Below are positions 28,816-37,034 of a stretch of 64,000 nt of DNA, one piece after another. The DNA comes from Streptomyces anulatus. Its GTDB lineage: Bacteria; Actinomycetota; Actinomycetes; Streptomycetales; Streptomycetaceae. The notes below the pieces were generated by a model, which searched no databases, had not been told where the DNA came from, and saw nothing but the letters and a program-made list of their open reading frames with translations. The stretch spans positions 186,001-250,000 of the forward strand of contig NZ_BMVK01000002.1 in assembly GCF_014650675.1 (NCBI RefSeq), read 5' to 3'. The position numbers and the translations under genes were made by a program. How positions within the stretch are numbered: the stretch's first letter is position 1; each line of letters opens with the position of its first letter.

Positions 28816-30897
28816 GTGGCGCGCAGCGTGTACGTGACCGGGATCGACCGGGGGGACGGCCGGCAGGTCGTCGAGCTGGGAGTCATGGAGCTTCTGACGC
28901 GTCAGGTGGACCGGGTCGGTGTGTTCCGTCCGCTGGTCCATGACGGACCCGACCGGCTCTACGAGCTGCTCCGGGCCCGCTACCGGCTCTCCCAGAGCCC
29001 GGCCTCCGTCTACGGCCTGGACTACCACGAGGCCTCCGCCGTGCAGGCGGAGAAGGGCACGGACGAGCTGGTCTCCCGGCTCGTCGAGCGCTTCCACCAG
29101 GTCGCCCGCGCGTACGAGGTGGTCCTGGTCCTGGGCAGCGACTTCGCCGCCACGCAGCTCCCCGACGAGCTGGCGCTGAACGCCCGGCTCGCCAACGAGT
29201 TCGGGGCGTCGGTGATCGCGGTGGTCGGCGGCAAGGGGCAGAACGCGGAGTCCGTCCGCGCCGAGACCCGTAACGCCTACCGCGCCTACGCGGGCCTCGG
29301 CTGCGATGTGCTGGCCATGGTGGTGAACCGGGTCGCCGCCGAGGACCGCGCGGCGATCGCGGAGCGGCTCGCGGCCCGGCTGCCGGTGCCCGTCTCCGTC
29401 CTGCCGGACGACCCGGCGCTCTCGGCGCCCACGGTCGCCCAGATCACCGCGGCGCTGGACGGCACGGTGCTGCTCGGCGACGACGCGGGGCTCGCGCGCG
29501 ACGCGCTGGACTTCGTGTTCGGCGGGGCCATGCTGCCGAACCTGCTGAACGCGCTGACGCCCGGCTGCCTGGTGGTCACCCCAGGGGACCGGGCGGACCT
29601 GGTGGTGGGTTCGCTGGCCGCGCACAGCGCGGGCACCCCGCCCATCGCGGGCGTGCTGCTGACCCTGAACGAGCGCCCCGGCGAGGAGATACTCACGCTG
29701 GCCGCCCGGCTCGCACCGGGGACCCCGGTCGTGTCGGTGGCCGGCGGATCCTTCCCCACGGCCGGCGAACTCTTCGCCCTCGAAGGGAAGTTGAACGCGG
29801 CGACGCCCCGCAAGGCGGAGACCGCCCTCGGCCTGTTCGAGCGCCACGTCGACACCGGCGCCCTCCTCGACCGGATCTCGGTGGCCCGCAGCGGACGCGT
29901 CACGCCGATGATGTTCGAGCACGAGCTGCTGGAGCAGGCCCGCTCCGACCGCAAGCGCGTGGTGCTGCCGGAGGGCACCGAGGAGCGGGTGCTGCGCGCC
30001 GCCGACGTACTGCTGCGCCGGGACGTCTGCGACCTCACGCTGCTCGGCGACGTGGACGTGATCCGCAAGAAGGCCGCCGACCTCGGCATCGACCTCGCGG
30101 ACACCCAGCTGATCGACCCGCACACCTCGGAGCTGCGGGGGGCCTTCGCCGAGCGGTACGCCGAACTCCGCGCGCACCGCGGGGTGACGGTGGAACTGGC
30201 GCACGACGTGGTGGCGGACGTGAACTACTTCGGCACGCTGATGGTGCAGGAGGGTCTCGCCGACGGGATGGTGTCCGGGTCGGTGCACTCCACGGCGGCC
30301 ACGATCCGCCCAGCCTTCGAGATCATCAAGACGAAGCCCGACGCCAGGATCGTGTCGTCCGTCTTCTTCATGTGCCTGGCCGACAAGGTCCTCGTGTACG
30401 GCGACTGCGCCGTCAACCCGGACCCGAACGCGGAGCAGCTCGCGGACATCGCGGTGCAGTCGGCGGTGACGGCGGCCCGGTTCGGCGTGGAACCCCGGAT
30501 CGCGATGCTGTCGTACTCCACCGGGACCTCCGGCTCCGGCGCGGACGTCGACAAGGTGCGCGAGGCCACCGAGCGGGTGCGGGCGGAGCGGCCCGAGCTG
30601 CGGGTGGAGGGGCCGATCCAGTACGACGCGGCGGTCGAGCCGTCCGTCGCGGCGACGAAGCTGCCCGGCTCCGAGGTGGCGGGCCAGGCGACCGTGCTGA
30701 TCTTCCCGGACCTGAACACCGGCAACAACACCTACAAGGCCGTGCAGCGCTCGGCGGGCGCGGTGGCGGTCGGCCCGGTGCTCCAGGGTCTGCGCAAGCC
30801 GGTCAACGACCTGTCGCGCGGCGCGCTCGTCCAGGACATCGTCAACACCGTGGCGATCACGGCGATCCAGGCGCAGGGCGAGGAGCGCCCCGCATGA
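28816..30897 (+). CDS. pta: Phosphate acetyltransferase, long (two-domain) type
   Basis: 693 residues. The N-terminal half is a P-loop-like AAA_26 plus DRTGG regulatory region (VYVTGIDRGDGRQVVELGVM, GGAMLPNLLNALTPGCLVVTPGDR). The C-terminal half is the PTA_PTB catalytic domain (RKRVVLPEGTEERVLRAA, GLADGMVSGSVHSTAATIRP, FPDLNTGNNTYKAVQR). It converts acetyl-CoA and phosphate to acetyl phosphate. Residue 1 is the GTG at 28816, behind GGGAG; the open frame upstream is non-coding. It forms an operon with ackA through an ATGA overlap. Confidence 0.95.
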   Translation: MARSVYVTGIDRGDGRQVVELGVMELLTRQVDRVGVFRPLVHDGPDRLYELLRARYRLSQSPASVYGLDYHEASAVQAEKGTDELVSRLVERFHQVARAYEVVLVLGSDFAATQLPDELALNARLANEFGASVIAVVGGKGQNAESVRAETRNAYRAYAGLGCDVLAMVVNRVAAEDRAAIAERLAARLPVPVSVLPDDPALSAPTVAQITAALDGTVLLGDDAGLARDALDFVFGGAMLPNLLNALTPGCLVVTPGDRADLVVGSLAAHSAGTPPIAGVLLTLNERPGEEILTLAARLAPGTPVVSVAGGSFPTAGELFALEGKLNAATPRKAETALGLFERHVDTGALLDRISVARSGRVTPMMFEHELLEQARSDRKRVVLPEGTEERVLRAADVLLRRDVCDLTLLGDVDVIRKKAADLGIDLADTQLIDPHTSELRGAFAERYAELRAHRGVTVELAHDVVADVNYFGTLMVQEGLADGMVSGSVHSTAATIRPAFEIIKTKPDARIVSSVFFMCLADKVLVYGDCAVNPDPNAEQLADIAVQSAVTAARFGVEPRIAMLSYSTGTSGSGADVDKVREATERVRAERPELRVEGPIQYDAAVEPSVAATKLPGSEVAGQATVLIFPDLNTGNNTYKAVQRSAGAVAVGPVLQGLRKPVNDLSRGALVQDIVNTVAITAIQAQGEERPA

Positions 30898-32171
30898 CGG
30901 CGCCCACTCCCCCGGCCACTCCCTCCGGAAACGAAAGCACGGCAGCCCCTGTGGAACCGCATCGTGTCCTCGTCCTCAACTCCGGCTCCTCGTCGGTGAA
31001 GTACCAGCTCCTCGACATGCGCGACCGCTCACGGCTCGCCTCGGGCCTGGTCGAGCGGATCGGCGAGGAGACCTCGCGCCTGGTGCACACGCCGCTGACC
31101 GGCGACGGCGCCGAGCCCCGTGAGCGTACGGGCCGGATCGCCGACCACGACGCGGCGCTCAAGGCGGCGGCCGAGGAGCTGGCGGCGGACGGCCTCGGCC
31201 TCGACTCCCCCGAACTCGCCGCGATCGGGCACCGGGTGGTGCACGGCGGGCTGAGGTTCAGCGCGCCGACCGTGATCACCGACGAGGTGCTGCGGGAGAT
31301 CGAGCGCCTCGTCCCGGTCGCGCCGCTGCACAACCCGGCGAACATCACGGGCATCCTCACGGCGCGGGCGCTGCGGCCGGACCTGCCGCAGGTCGCGGTA
31401 TTCGACACGGCGTTCCACACGACGATGCCGGAGGCGGCCGCGCGGTACGCGATCGACGTGGAGACCGCCGACGCGCACCGCATCCGCCGCTACGGCTTCC
31501 ACGGCACCTCGCACGCGTACGTCTCCCGGAAGACGGCCGAGCTGCTGGGCAGGGCCCCCGAGGACGTGAACGTCATCGTGCTGCACCTGGGCAACGGGGC
31601 GTCCGCATCGGCGGTCGCGGGCGGGCGGTGCGTGGACACCTCCATGGGCCTGACACCCCTGGAGGGGCTCGTGATGGGTACGCGCTCCGGGGACATCGAC
31701 CCGGCGGTCACCTTCCACCTGAAGCGGGTGGCGGGCATGTCGGCCGACGACATCGACGTCCTGCTGAACAAGAAGAGCGGGCTGGTCGGCCTGTGCGGCG
31801 ACAACGACATGCGGGTGATCCGCCGCCGGATCGACGAGGGCGACGAGCGGGCGGCACTGGCCTTCGACATCTACATCCACCGGCTGAAGAAGTACATCGG
31901 CGCCTATACGGCGGTCCTCGGCCGGGTGGACGCGGTGGCGTTCACGGCGGGGGTCGGGGAGAACGCGGCTCCGGTGCGGGAAGCTGCCATCGCGGGCCTG
32001 GAGGAGCTGGGCATGGCGGTGGACGCCTCGCTCAACGCCGTACGGTCCGCGGAGCCGCGGCTGATCTCGCCGGAGTACGCCCGGGTGGCGGTCGCCGTGG
32101 TGCCGACGGACGAGGAGCTGGAGATCGCCGACCAGACGTTCGCGCTCGTCGAGGGGCCCGGTTCGCCCTGA
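30894..32171 (+). CDS. ackA: Acetate kinase
   Basis: 425 residues of the ASKHA fold. Motifs are RVLVLNSGSSSVKYQLLD after a 22-residue Thr/Pro-rich leader, GHRVVHGG, FDTAFHTTMP (catalytic Asp), RYGFHGTSHAYVS and LHLGNGASASAV, then FTAGVGENAA. It makes ATP and acetate from acetyl phosphate. The ATG overlaps the pta stop by 4 bases, so the two steps are co-expressed. Pyruvate kinase follows 103 bases later on the same strand from its own promoter. Confidence 0.96.
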   Translation: MTAPTPPATPSGNESTAAPVEPHRVLVLNSGSSSVKYQLLDMRDRSRLASGLVERIGEETSRLVHTPLTGDGAEPRERTGRIADHDAALKAAAEELAADGLGLDSPELAAIGHRVVHGGLRFSAPTVITDEVLREIERLVPVAPLHNPANITGILTARALRPDLPQVAVFDTAFHTTMPEAAARYAIDVETADAHRIRRYGFHGTSHAYVSRKTAELLGRAPEDVNVIVLHLGNGASASAVAGGRCVDTSMGLTPLEGLVMGTRSGDIDPAVTFHLKRVAGMSADDIDVLLNKKSGLVGLCGDNDMRVIRRRIDEGDERAALAFDIYIHRLKKYIGAYTAVLGRVDAVAFTAGVGENAAPVREAAIAGLEELGMAVDASLNAVRSAEPRLISPEYARVAVAVVPTDEELEIADQTFALVEGPGSP

Positions 32172-32233
32172 TCCGGGGCCTCGGACAGGTCGACAACTGA
32201 GCACCCCCGCGCCCCTTTGTATCTTCCACCAGA

Positions 32234-32267
32234 CGGAATATTCCGCAGCGAAACAAACCGATAGGAT
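32234..32267 (+). promoter_or_regulatory. pyk promoter region with palindrome
   Basis: Perfect palindrome CGGAATATTCCG (32234-32245), followed 16 bases later by a -10-like TAGGAT (32262-32267). The ATG of pyk begins 7 bases after the -10, so the mRNA may be leaderless. The palindrome would cover the -35 position, fitting an operator. Based on position and symmetry only. Confidence 0.45.
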
Positions 32268-32274
32268 CCGCCTC

Positions 32275-33705
32275 ATGCGCCGTTCCAAAATCGTCTGCAC
32301 CCTCGGTCCCGCCGTCGACTCCCATGAGCAGCTCGTCGCTCTGATCGAGGCCGGCATGAGCGTGGCCCGTTTCAACTTCAGTCACGGCACCCACGAGGAA
32401 CACCAGGGCCGTTACGACCGTGTCCGCAAGGCGGCCGCCGAGACCGGCCGCGCGGTGGGCGTGCTCGCCGACCTCCAGGGCCCGAAGATCCGGCTGGCGA
32501 AGTTCGCCGAGGGCCCGGTCGAACTGGTCCGCGGGGACGAGTTCACCATCACCTCCGAGGACGTCCCCGGCGACAAGTCGATCTGCGGCACGACCTACAA
32601 GGGTCTGCCCGGCGACGTCGCCAAGGGCGACCCGATCCTGATCAACGACGGCAACGTCGAGCTGAAGGTCGTGGCGGTCGAGGGCCCCCGGGTGAGGACC
32701 ATCGTCATCGAGGGCGGTGTCATCTCCGACCACAAGGGCATCAACCTGCCCGGCGCGGCGGTCAACGTCCCGGCCCTGTCCGGGAAGGACGTCGAGGACC
32801 TGCGCTTCGCGCTGCGGATGGGCTGCGACCTGGTCGCCCTCTCCTTCGTCCGGGACGCCGACGACGTCAAGGACGTCCACAAGGTGATGGACGAGGAGGG
32901 CCGCCGGGTCCCCGTCATCGCCAAGGTGGAGAAGCCGCAGGCGGTCGAGCACATGGAGGGCGTCGTCGCGGCGTTCGACGGTGTGATGGTGGCCCGCGGC
33001 GACCTGGCCGTCGAGTACCCGCTGGAGAAGGTCCCGATGGTGCAGAAGCGCCTGGTGGAGCTGTGCCGGCGGAACGCCAAGCCGGTGATCGTGGCGACCC
33101 AGATGATGGAGTCGATGATCACCAACTCGCGTCCGACCCGCGCCGAGGCGTCCGACGTCGCCAACGCGATCCTGGACGGCGCGGACGCGGTCATGCTGTC
33201 CGCCGAGTCCTCGGTGGGCGCGTACCCGATCGAGACGGTCAAGACGATGGCGAAGATCGTCGTCGCCGCCGAGGAGGAGCTGCTCTCCAAGGGCCTCCAG
33301 CCGCTGGTCCCCGGCAAGAAGCCCCGTACGCAGGGCGGTTCGGTGGCCCGCGCGGCCTGCGAGATCGCGGACTTCCTCGACGGCAAGGCCCTGGTCGCCT
33401 TCACCCAGTCCGGCGACACCGCCCGCCGTCTCTCCCGCTACCGCACCGCCCAGCCGATCCTGGCCTTCACCACGGACGAGTCCACCCGCAACCAGCTCGC
33501 CCTGAGCTGGGGCGTCGAGTCGCACGTCGTCCCGCATGCGGACAACACCGACGCGATGGTCGACCTGGTCGACGCTGAGCTGCTGAAGCTGAACCGCTAC
33601 AACGACGGCGACACGATGGTCATCACCGCCGGCTCGCCCCCCGGCATCCCCGGCACCACCAACATGGTCCGGGTGCACCACCTGGGCGGCGGCGAGCGGG
33701 ACTGA
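32275..33705 (+). CDS. pyk: Pyruvate kinase
   Basis: 476 residues covering all three domains: MRRSKIVCTLGPA, ARFNFSHG, LQGPKIRLAKF, the B-domain (about 70-165), the active-site block IAKVEKPQAVEHMEGVV with MVARGDLAVEYP, the MMESMITNSRPTRAEASDVANA signature, and the C-domain with TQSGDTARRLSRYR. It transfers phosphate from phosphoenolpyruvate to ADP. The conserved core begins right at the ATG at 32275. With pfkA, pta and ackA it makes a lower-glycolysis and acetate block. Confidence 0.97.
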   Translation: MRRSKIVCTLGPAVDSHEQLVALIEAGMSVARFNFSHGTHEEHQGRYDRVRKAAAETGRAVGVLADLQGPKIRLAKFAEGPVELVRGDEFTITSEDVPGDKSICGTTYKGLPGDVAKGDPILINDGNVELKVVAVEGPRVRTIVIEGGVISDHKGINLPGAAVNVPALSGKDVEDLRFALRMGCDLVALSFVRDADDVKDVHKVMDEEGRRVPVIAKVEKPQAVEHMEGVVAAFDGVMVARGDLAVEYPLEKVPMVQKRLVELCRRNAKPVIVATQMMESMITNSRPTRAEASDVANAILDGADAVMLSAESSVGAYPIETVKTMAKIVVAAEEELLSKGLQPLVPGKKPRTQGGSVARAACEIADFLDGKALVAFTQSGDTARRLSRYRTAQPILAFTTDESTRNQLALSWGVESHVVPHADNTDAMVDLVDAELLKLNRYNDGDTMVITAGSPPGIPGTTNMVRVHHLGGGERD

Positions 33706-33725
33706 CCGCACCCCGCACCGCAGAG

Positions 33726-33763
33726 CCGTGGGCCGTACTCCTGGTGAGGAGTACGGCCCACGG
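33726..33763. terminator. Bidirectional terminator hairpin after pyk
   Basis: A perfect 16-bp inverted repeat, arms 33726-33741 and 33748-33763, loop TGGTGA, between the converging stops at 33705 and 33805. Confidence 0.85.
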
Positions 33764-33804
33764 CGTTGTGCGGCTCCCGGACGGGTTCGGGGGGCGGACG
33801 GCTG

Positions 33805-35100
33805 TCAGCCGTTGCCGCCGTCGAGGAAGTTCTGCAGTCCCGGAACGGTGAGCGTGCCGCCGAACTGGCCGGCCTGAACCACCTTCACCTTGGTGAAGAA
33901 GGCGAAGGGGACGTTCAGCGGCGGCGGGGTCTCCGGGCTGAAGGTGATCGGGATGAGACCGAAGAGGTTGCCCTTCAGCTCCTCCGTGTACATCGTCACC
34001 TCGCCGTTGCGGATCGTCGAGGTGGATCCGGGCCGCGACTTCACATGACCGGTCGTGCCCGCGGGGCCGACGGTCAGCTGGTGCAGGTCCTTGATGTCGA
34101 TGGAACTGGCGGTGAACTTCAGCACCTTCTTGATGCTGCCGTCCGCCTTCTTCACCTCGACGATGCCGTGGTAGTCCAGGCCGTTGAGGGTGAGCAGCGT
34201 CGACTCCAGGGTCCACGGGTCGGACGGGAGCAGCGGGATGCCGGGCTCCAGTTCGGCCGCGGCGAGTGCGTCCGGGTCGGCCTCGGGGCACGGGAAGCGG
34301 GGCTTGGCGCCGTCGGGGATGTCCTCGTCCTTCTTGGGGTCGAGTCCCTTGGCGTCCTCGTCGAGTTCCTCGACGTCCTTGCCCGCCTTCTCGGCCGCCT
34401 CGCGGATGGCGTCGGCCGTCCTGTCGGACGTCTCCTTCGCCTTGTCCGCCGCGTCCTTGGCCGGGTCCTTCGCCTCGTCGGACGGCTTCGGGGCCTCGGT
34501 CGTGGGGCTCGGGGACGGGCTCGCCGGCTCCTCGGTGGCCTCGTCGTCGGGCCCGTCGAAGAGGTCCTTGAGCGCGTCGCCGACCCCGAGCGGGTCGAGC
34601 GGGTTCTTCGACTTCGTGGGCGTCGGGGTCGCGGAGGGCGCCTCGGCGGGCGTCTCCCCGGCGGACCGCGCCGACTTGTCCGCGTCCGTGCCGGGCGCGG
34701 GGTCCTTGTCCGGGTCGGAGGCGGAACCGCTCGCCGAGGGCTTCGGGGTCGCGGCGTCGTCCTTGCCGGACGCGTCGTCCTGCTCGTCCTTCGCCGTGGC
34801 CGACGGGGACGGGGTGGCCTTCGGCGAATCGGACTCGCTCGGCTCGTCGGACCGGGTGACGCACGGTCCGGGCGCGAACGGGATGTCGGCACGGTCGTCG
34901 GCCAGGGCCAGCTTGGGCGTCAGCCCCATGCCGACGAAGACCGCCGTCGGCATCGCCGCGAGCGCCAGCGCCTTCTTGCCGCTGGGCAGGTGGAGTTTGG
35001 TCAGCAGCGACTTCCTGGGGGCCGCGTGACGGGGGCCCCTGCGCTCGCGGAGGTCGTCGCCGGGGTAGGCGTTCGTCTGCTGTCCGTCGTCACCCCGCAC
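33805..35100 (-). CDS. Secreted or membrane-anchored acidic low-complexity protein
   Basis: 431 residues from the GTG at 35100. A long hydrophilic N-terminus is followed by a hydrophobic segment (about 45-67, ending KLALA) that may be a late signal peptide or anchor. Next comes an extended Ser/Pro/Asp/Lys/Glu region (about 80-255) and a conserved-looking C-terminal domain (about 265-431; LLTLNGLDYHGIVEVKK, SSIDIKDLHQLTVGP, FGGTLTVPGLQNFL) with the look of a beta fold. No known family is recognised. The start overlaps the stop of the DUF6114 gene by 11 bases, so it is the third gene of a coupled unit. Confidence 0.75.
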   Translation of the reverse strand: MRGDDGQQTNAYPGDDLRERRGPRHAAPRKSLLTKLHLPSGKKALALAAMPTAVFVGMGLTPKLALADDRADIPFAPGPCVTRSDEPSESDSPKATPSPSATAKDEQDDASGKDDAATPKPSASGSASDPDKDPAPGTDADKSARSAGETPAEAPSATPTPTKSKNPLDPLGVGDALKDLFDGPDDEATEEPASPSPSPTTEAPKPSDEAKDPAKDAADKAKETSDRTADAIREAAEKAGKDVEELDEDAKGLDPKKDEDIPDGAKPRFPCPEADPDALAAAELEPGIPLLPSDPWTLESTLLTLNGLDYHGIVEVKKADGSIKKVLKFTASSIDIKDLHQLTVGPAGTTGHVKSRPGSTSTIRNGEVTMYTEELKGNLFGLIPITFSPETPPPLNVPFAFFTKVKVVQAGQFGGTLTVPGLQNFLDGGNG

Positions 35101-35635
35101 GGTGCCCCCCGCCGTCGGTGTCGACTGCCAGGTCGTACCCGGAGCCCTGCTGCTGCGGCACGGCCGCGGCGTGGAGCTCATCCTTCGACCGCTCCTCGTC
35201 CGGGTGCTCGGCGAGCGGGGTCCCGTCGGCGCTCTCGGGCTTGCCCGGGGCCCAGGAAATGGACAGGGCTCCGCCGACGAGGGCGAGGGCGAATCCGACG
35301 ACGAAGCCGCCGATGTTGGCGACGGGGATGGAGATCAGCGCGAGCAGGATGGCCGCGACACCGGCGAAGACCCGCACGATGCTGTGGTACCACATCGTCA
35401 GGCCGAGCGTGATCAGCAGGACCCCGATGATCAGGGATCCGGCGCCGGCCGTGGTGGACATGGCCAGCGTCATGTTGCCGAGCGTCATGCTCGCGTACGG
35501 GAAGTAGGCGATGGGAATCCCACCGACCATGGTGAACAGTCCGGCCCAGAACGGCCGGTGACCCCGCCAGGCGCGGAAGCGTCGCCGAAGGACGCGGATG
35601 TAGTGCTCGTTCTGCCCTGTGGACTCGGGGCTCAT
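35090..35635 (-). CDS. DUF6114 membrane protein
   Basis: 181 residues with about four hydrophobic segments (PFWAGLFTMVGGIPIAYFPY, then LIIGVLLITLGLTMWY, FAGVAAILLALISIPVANIG, and VVGFALALVGGALSISW) between a basic N-terminus (RVLRRRFRAWRGHRP) and a charged, Gln-rich cytoplasmic or surface tail. It matches what is called DUF6114 in streptomycetes; no function is established. The ATG at 35635 has GGGAG upstream. It is the middle gene of the DUF6230-DUF6114-acidic protein unit. Confidence 0.8.
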   Translation of the reverse strand: MSPESTGQNEHYIRVLRRRFRAWRGHRPFWAGLFTMVGGIPIAYFPYASMTLGNMTLAMSTTAGAGSLIIGVLLITLGLTMWYHSIVRVFAGVAAILLALISIPVANIGGFVVGFALALVGGALSISWAPGKPESADGTPLAEHPDEERSKDELHAAAVPQQQGSGYDLAVDTDGGGHRAG

Positions 35636-35730
35636 GGAAAACAGCTCCCTGGAACCGGTACTGCCGTGAGAAGGGGAGGGTGGGCGGCCGGAAAGCCCTG
35701 AGGGGACTTTCCGGCCACCCGAGCCGGAGG

Positions 35731-36384
35731 CTAGAAGCACTCCTTGACGCCCGTGTGCAGCTTCAGCTTCAGGTCGCTGAGCTTGAAGGTACCGGCGGTG
35801 GTCGCCCACGCCGTCTGCTTCACCTTGGTCAGAACGGCACGGTCGGCACGCTGCGCGAAGCCGGCCTCGTTCGCCTTGGTGCCGGGCTGGATGCCTATCC
35901 CGTTCGGCCTGTCCTTCTTCTTCAGCGAACCGGCCGCGACACCGATGTCGATGTTCTCGAAGTCGGCGTCGGCGTCCAGCTGTGCGACGTCCAGGTAGAG
36001 GTTGGTGGCCTCGACCGGCCGGTCCGGGTCGGTACCGGCCCTCAGCTCAAGACTGACGCTCTTGCCGATGAAGGGGACCTTCGGCGTGACCACCGACTGG
36101 CACATGTTGGTGATCGTGGCACTGCTGAAGCCCGACACCGCGACCGGGTGCGCGGCTTCCTTGCCTTCGAGGTCCTTACCGACCGCGACACTGCCGTACT
36201 GGACGAAGTCGTGACCGTCCAGCTTGTCGGTGCTGACCTTGAAGCTCTGCCCCGACACACTGAACGACGCGGCGAGCGCGCCCTGTGCGAGGCCGACGCC
36301 CACCGCCGCCGTGGCGACGACGCTCGGCACCATGACCAGAGCGAACCGCTTCCATCTCGTCCCACCGCGAACCTGGGAACTCAT
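35731..36384 (-). CDS. DUF6230 family secreted protein
   Basis: 217 residues. A basic N-terminus and a hydrophobic segment (ALVMVPSVVATAAVGVGLAQGALA) form a signal peptide or anchor ending near residue 38. The mature part is predicted beta-rich (FSVSGQSFKVSTDKLDGHDFVQYGS..., NLYLDVAQLDADADFENIDIGV) with two Cys (NMCQS, VKECF) that could form one disulfide to the C-terminus. Homologues have been labelled 'cholesterol esterase', but I see no GxSxG lipase motif, so I do not accept that name. The ATG at 36384 has AAGGAG 7 bases upstream. It is the first gene of the three-gene unit. Confidence 0.82.
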   Translation of the reverse strand: MSSQVRGGTRWKRFALVMVPSVVATAAVGVGLAQGALAASFSVSGQSFKVSTDKLDGHDFVQYGSVAVGKDLEGKEAAHPVAVSGFSSATITNMCQSVVTPKVPFIGKSVSLELRAGTDPDRPVEATNLYLDVAQLDADADFENIDIGVAAGSLKKKDRPNGIGIQPGTKANEAGFAQRADRAVLTKVKQTAWATTAGTFKLSDLKLKLHTGVKECF

Positions 36385-37034
36385 ACTTGCTCCTTCTTCT
36401 CGGACGTACATCTCCGGCCGGGCATCGTGCCCGTCCTGGGATGGGAGAAGTGCTACGTCCTCGGGAAGGAGAGCGCCCGTATCGGAGACGTGTCCCGCAT
36501 CCGATCCACCGGCGTTCACCCCCGAGCGACAACCACTGGCCGCGCTTTCCGCACAGCCGGTCGGACAGGCCCCACCCGTGGGCGGGAACCCCCCTGTCCG
36601 CGGTCGGCGCCTCTGCCGCCGACCACTCGGTGGGGACCCAACAGCCCCTCAGGCACCGGCTGGAGACCGGGCTGAAGGTATTGGACCGAGCGTGGCCGAT
36701 CGTGGTGCATTCACGGCCGCGACACAAGGGGGATCGTTACTGGCTAGTAACGGCCCGATAACCACAGGGCGACAGGGCGGCATCACACGGCGACGCAGGG
36801 TGGCACGAAAGGGACATCGGAATGGCGGGAAACTTCATGGAAACAGGACAGAATCACCGACCCGCCTTACTGCGAGTAACAGCTTGCATCTTTGTCAAGA
36901 TTTGGTAAAGCGAAGGCTTCTCGCGGTCTTCTTTGGCGTCGGAACGGCAAAACGGCCGCGCTGCCCGGGGGGCAGCGCGGCCGACTTGTCACATCGGAAC
37001 AATCGAGCTCGTCCGGAGCGGACGGCGGACCGTG
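36385..37034. other. Long intergenic region upstream of DUF6230, with paired dyads
   Basis: 650 bases without a supportable gene. Two related inverted repeats occur 130 bases apart: GTTACT-ggct-AGTAAC (36736-36751) and CTTACT-gcg-AGTAAC (36866-36880, TTACT/AGTAA pairing). A minus-strand TTGACA (36898-36893) directly precedes the distal one, suggesting a promoter for the DUF6230 unit and a leader of up to about 480 bases. A GGTCGGCG/CGCCGACC hairpin lies at 36602-36624. The 36720-36910 part is notably A+T-rich for this genome. Confidence 0.5.
36953..36983 (-). terminator. Terminator of thioredoxin-TPR gene
   Basis: A perfect 13-bp inverted repeat (36953-36965 with 36971-36983) with loop CGGGG, beginning 52 bases past the stop at 37035 on the minus strand; a run of TTTTG follows on that strand. 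Confidence 0.8.

Noticed and set aside
34152..35029. Ser-rich or Arg/Pro-rich proteins encoded in other frames of the acidic secreted protein gene
   Set aside because: They are frame-shifted readings of its low-complexity Asp/Lys/Pro region, without starts or signals that make sense.
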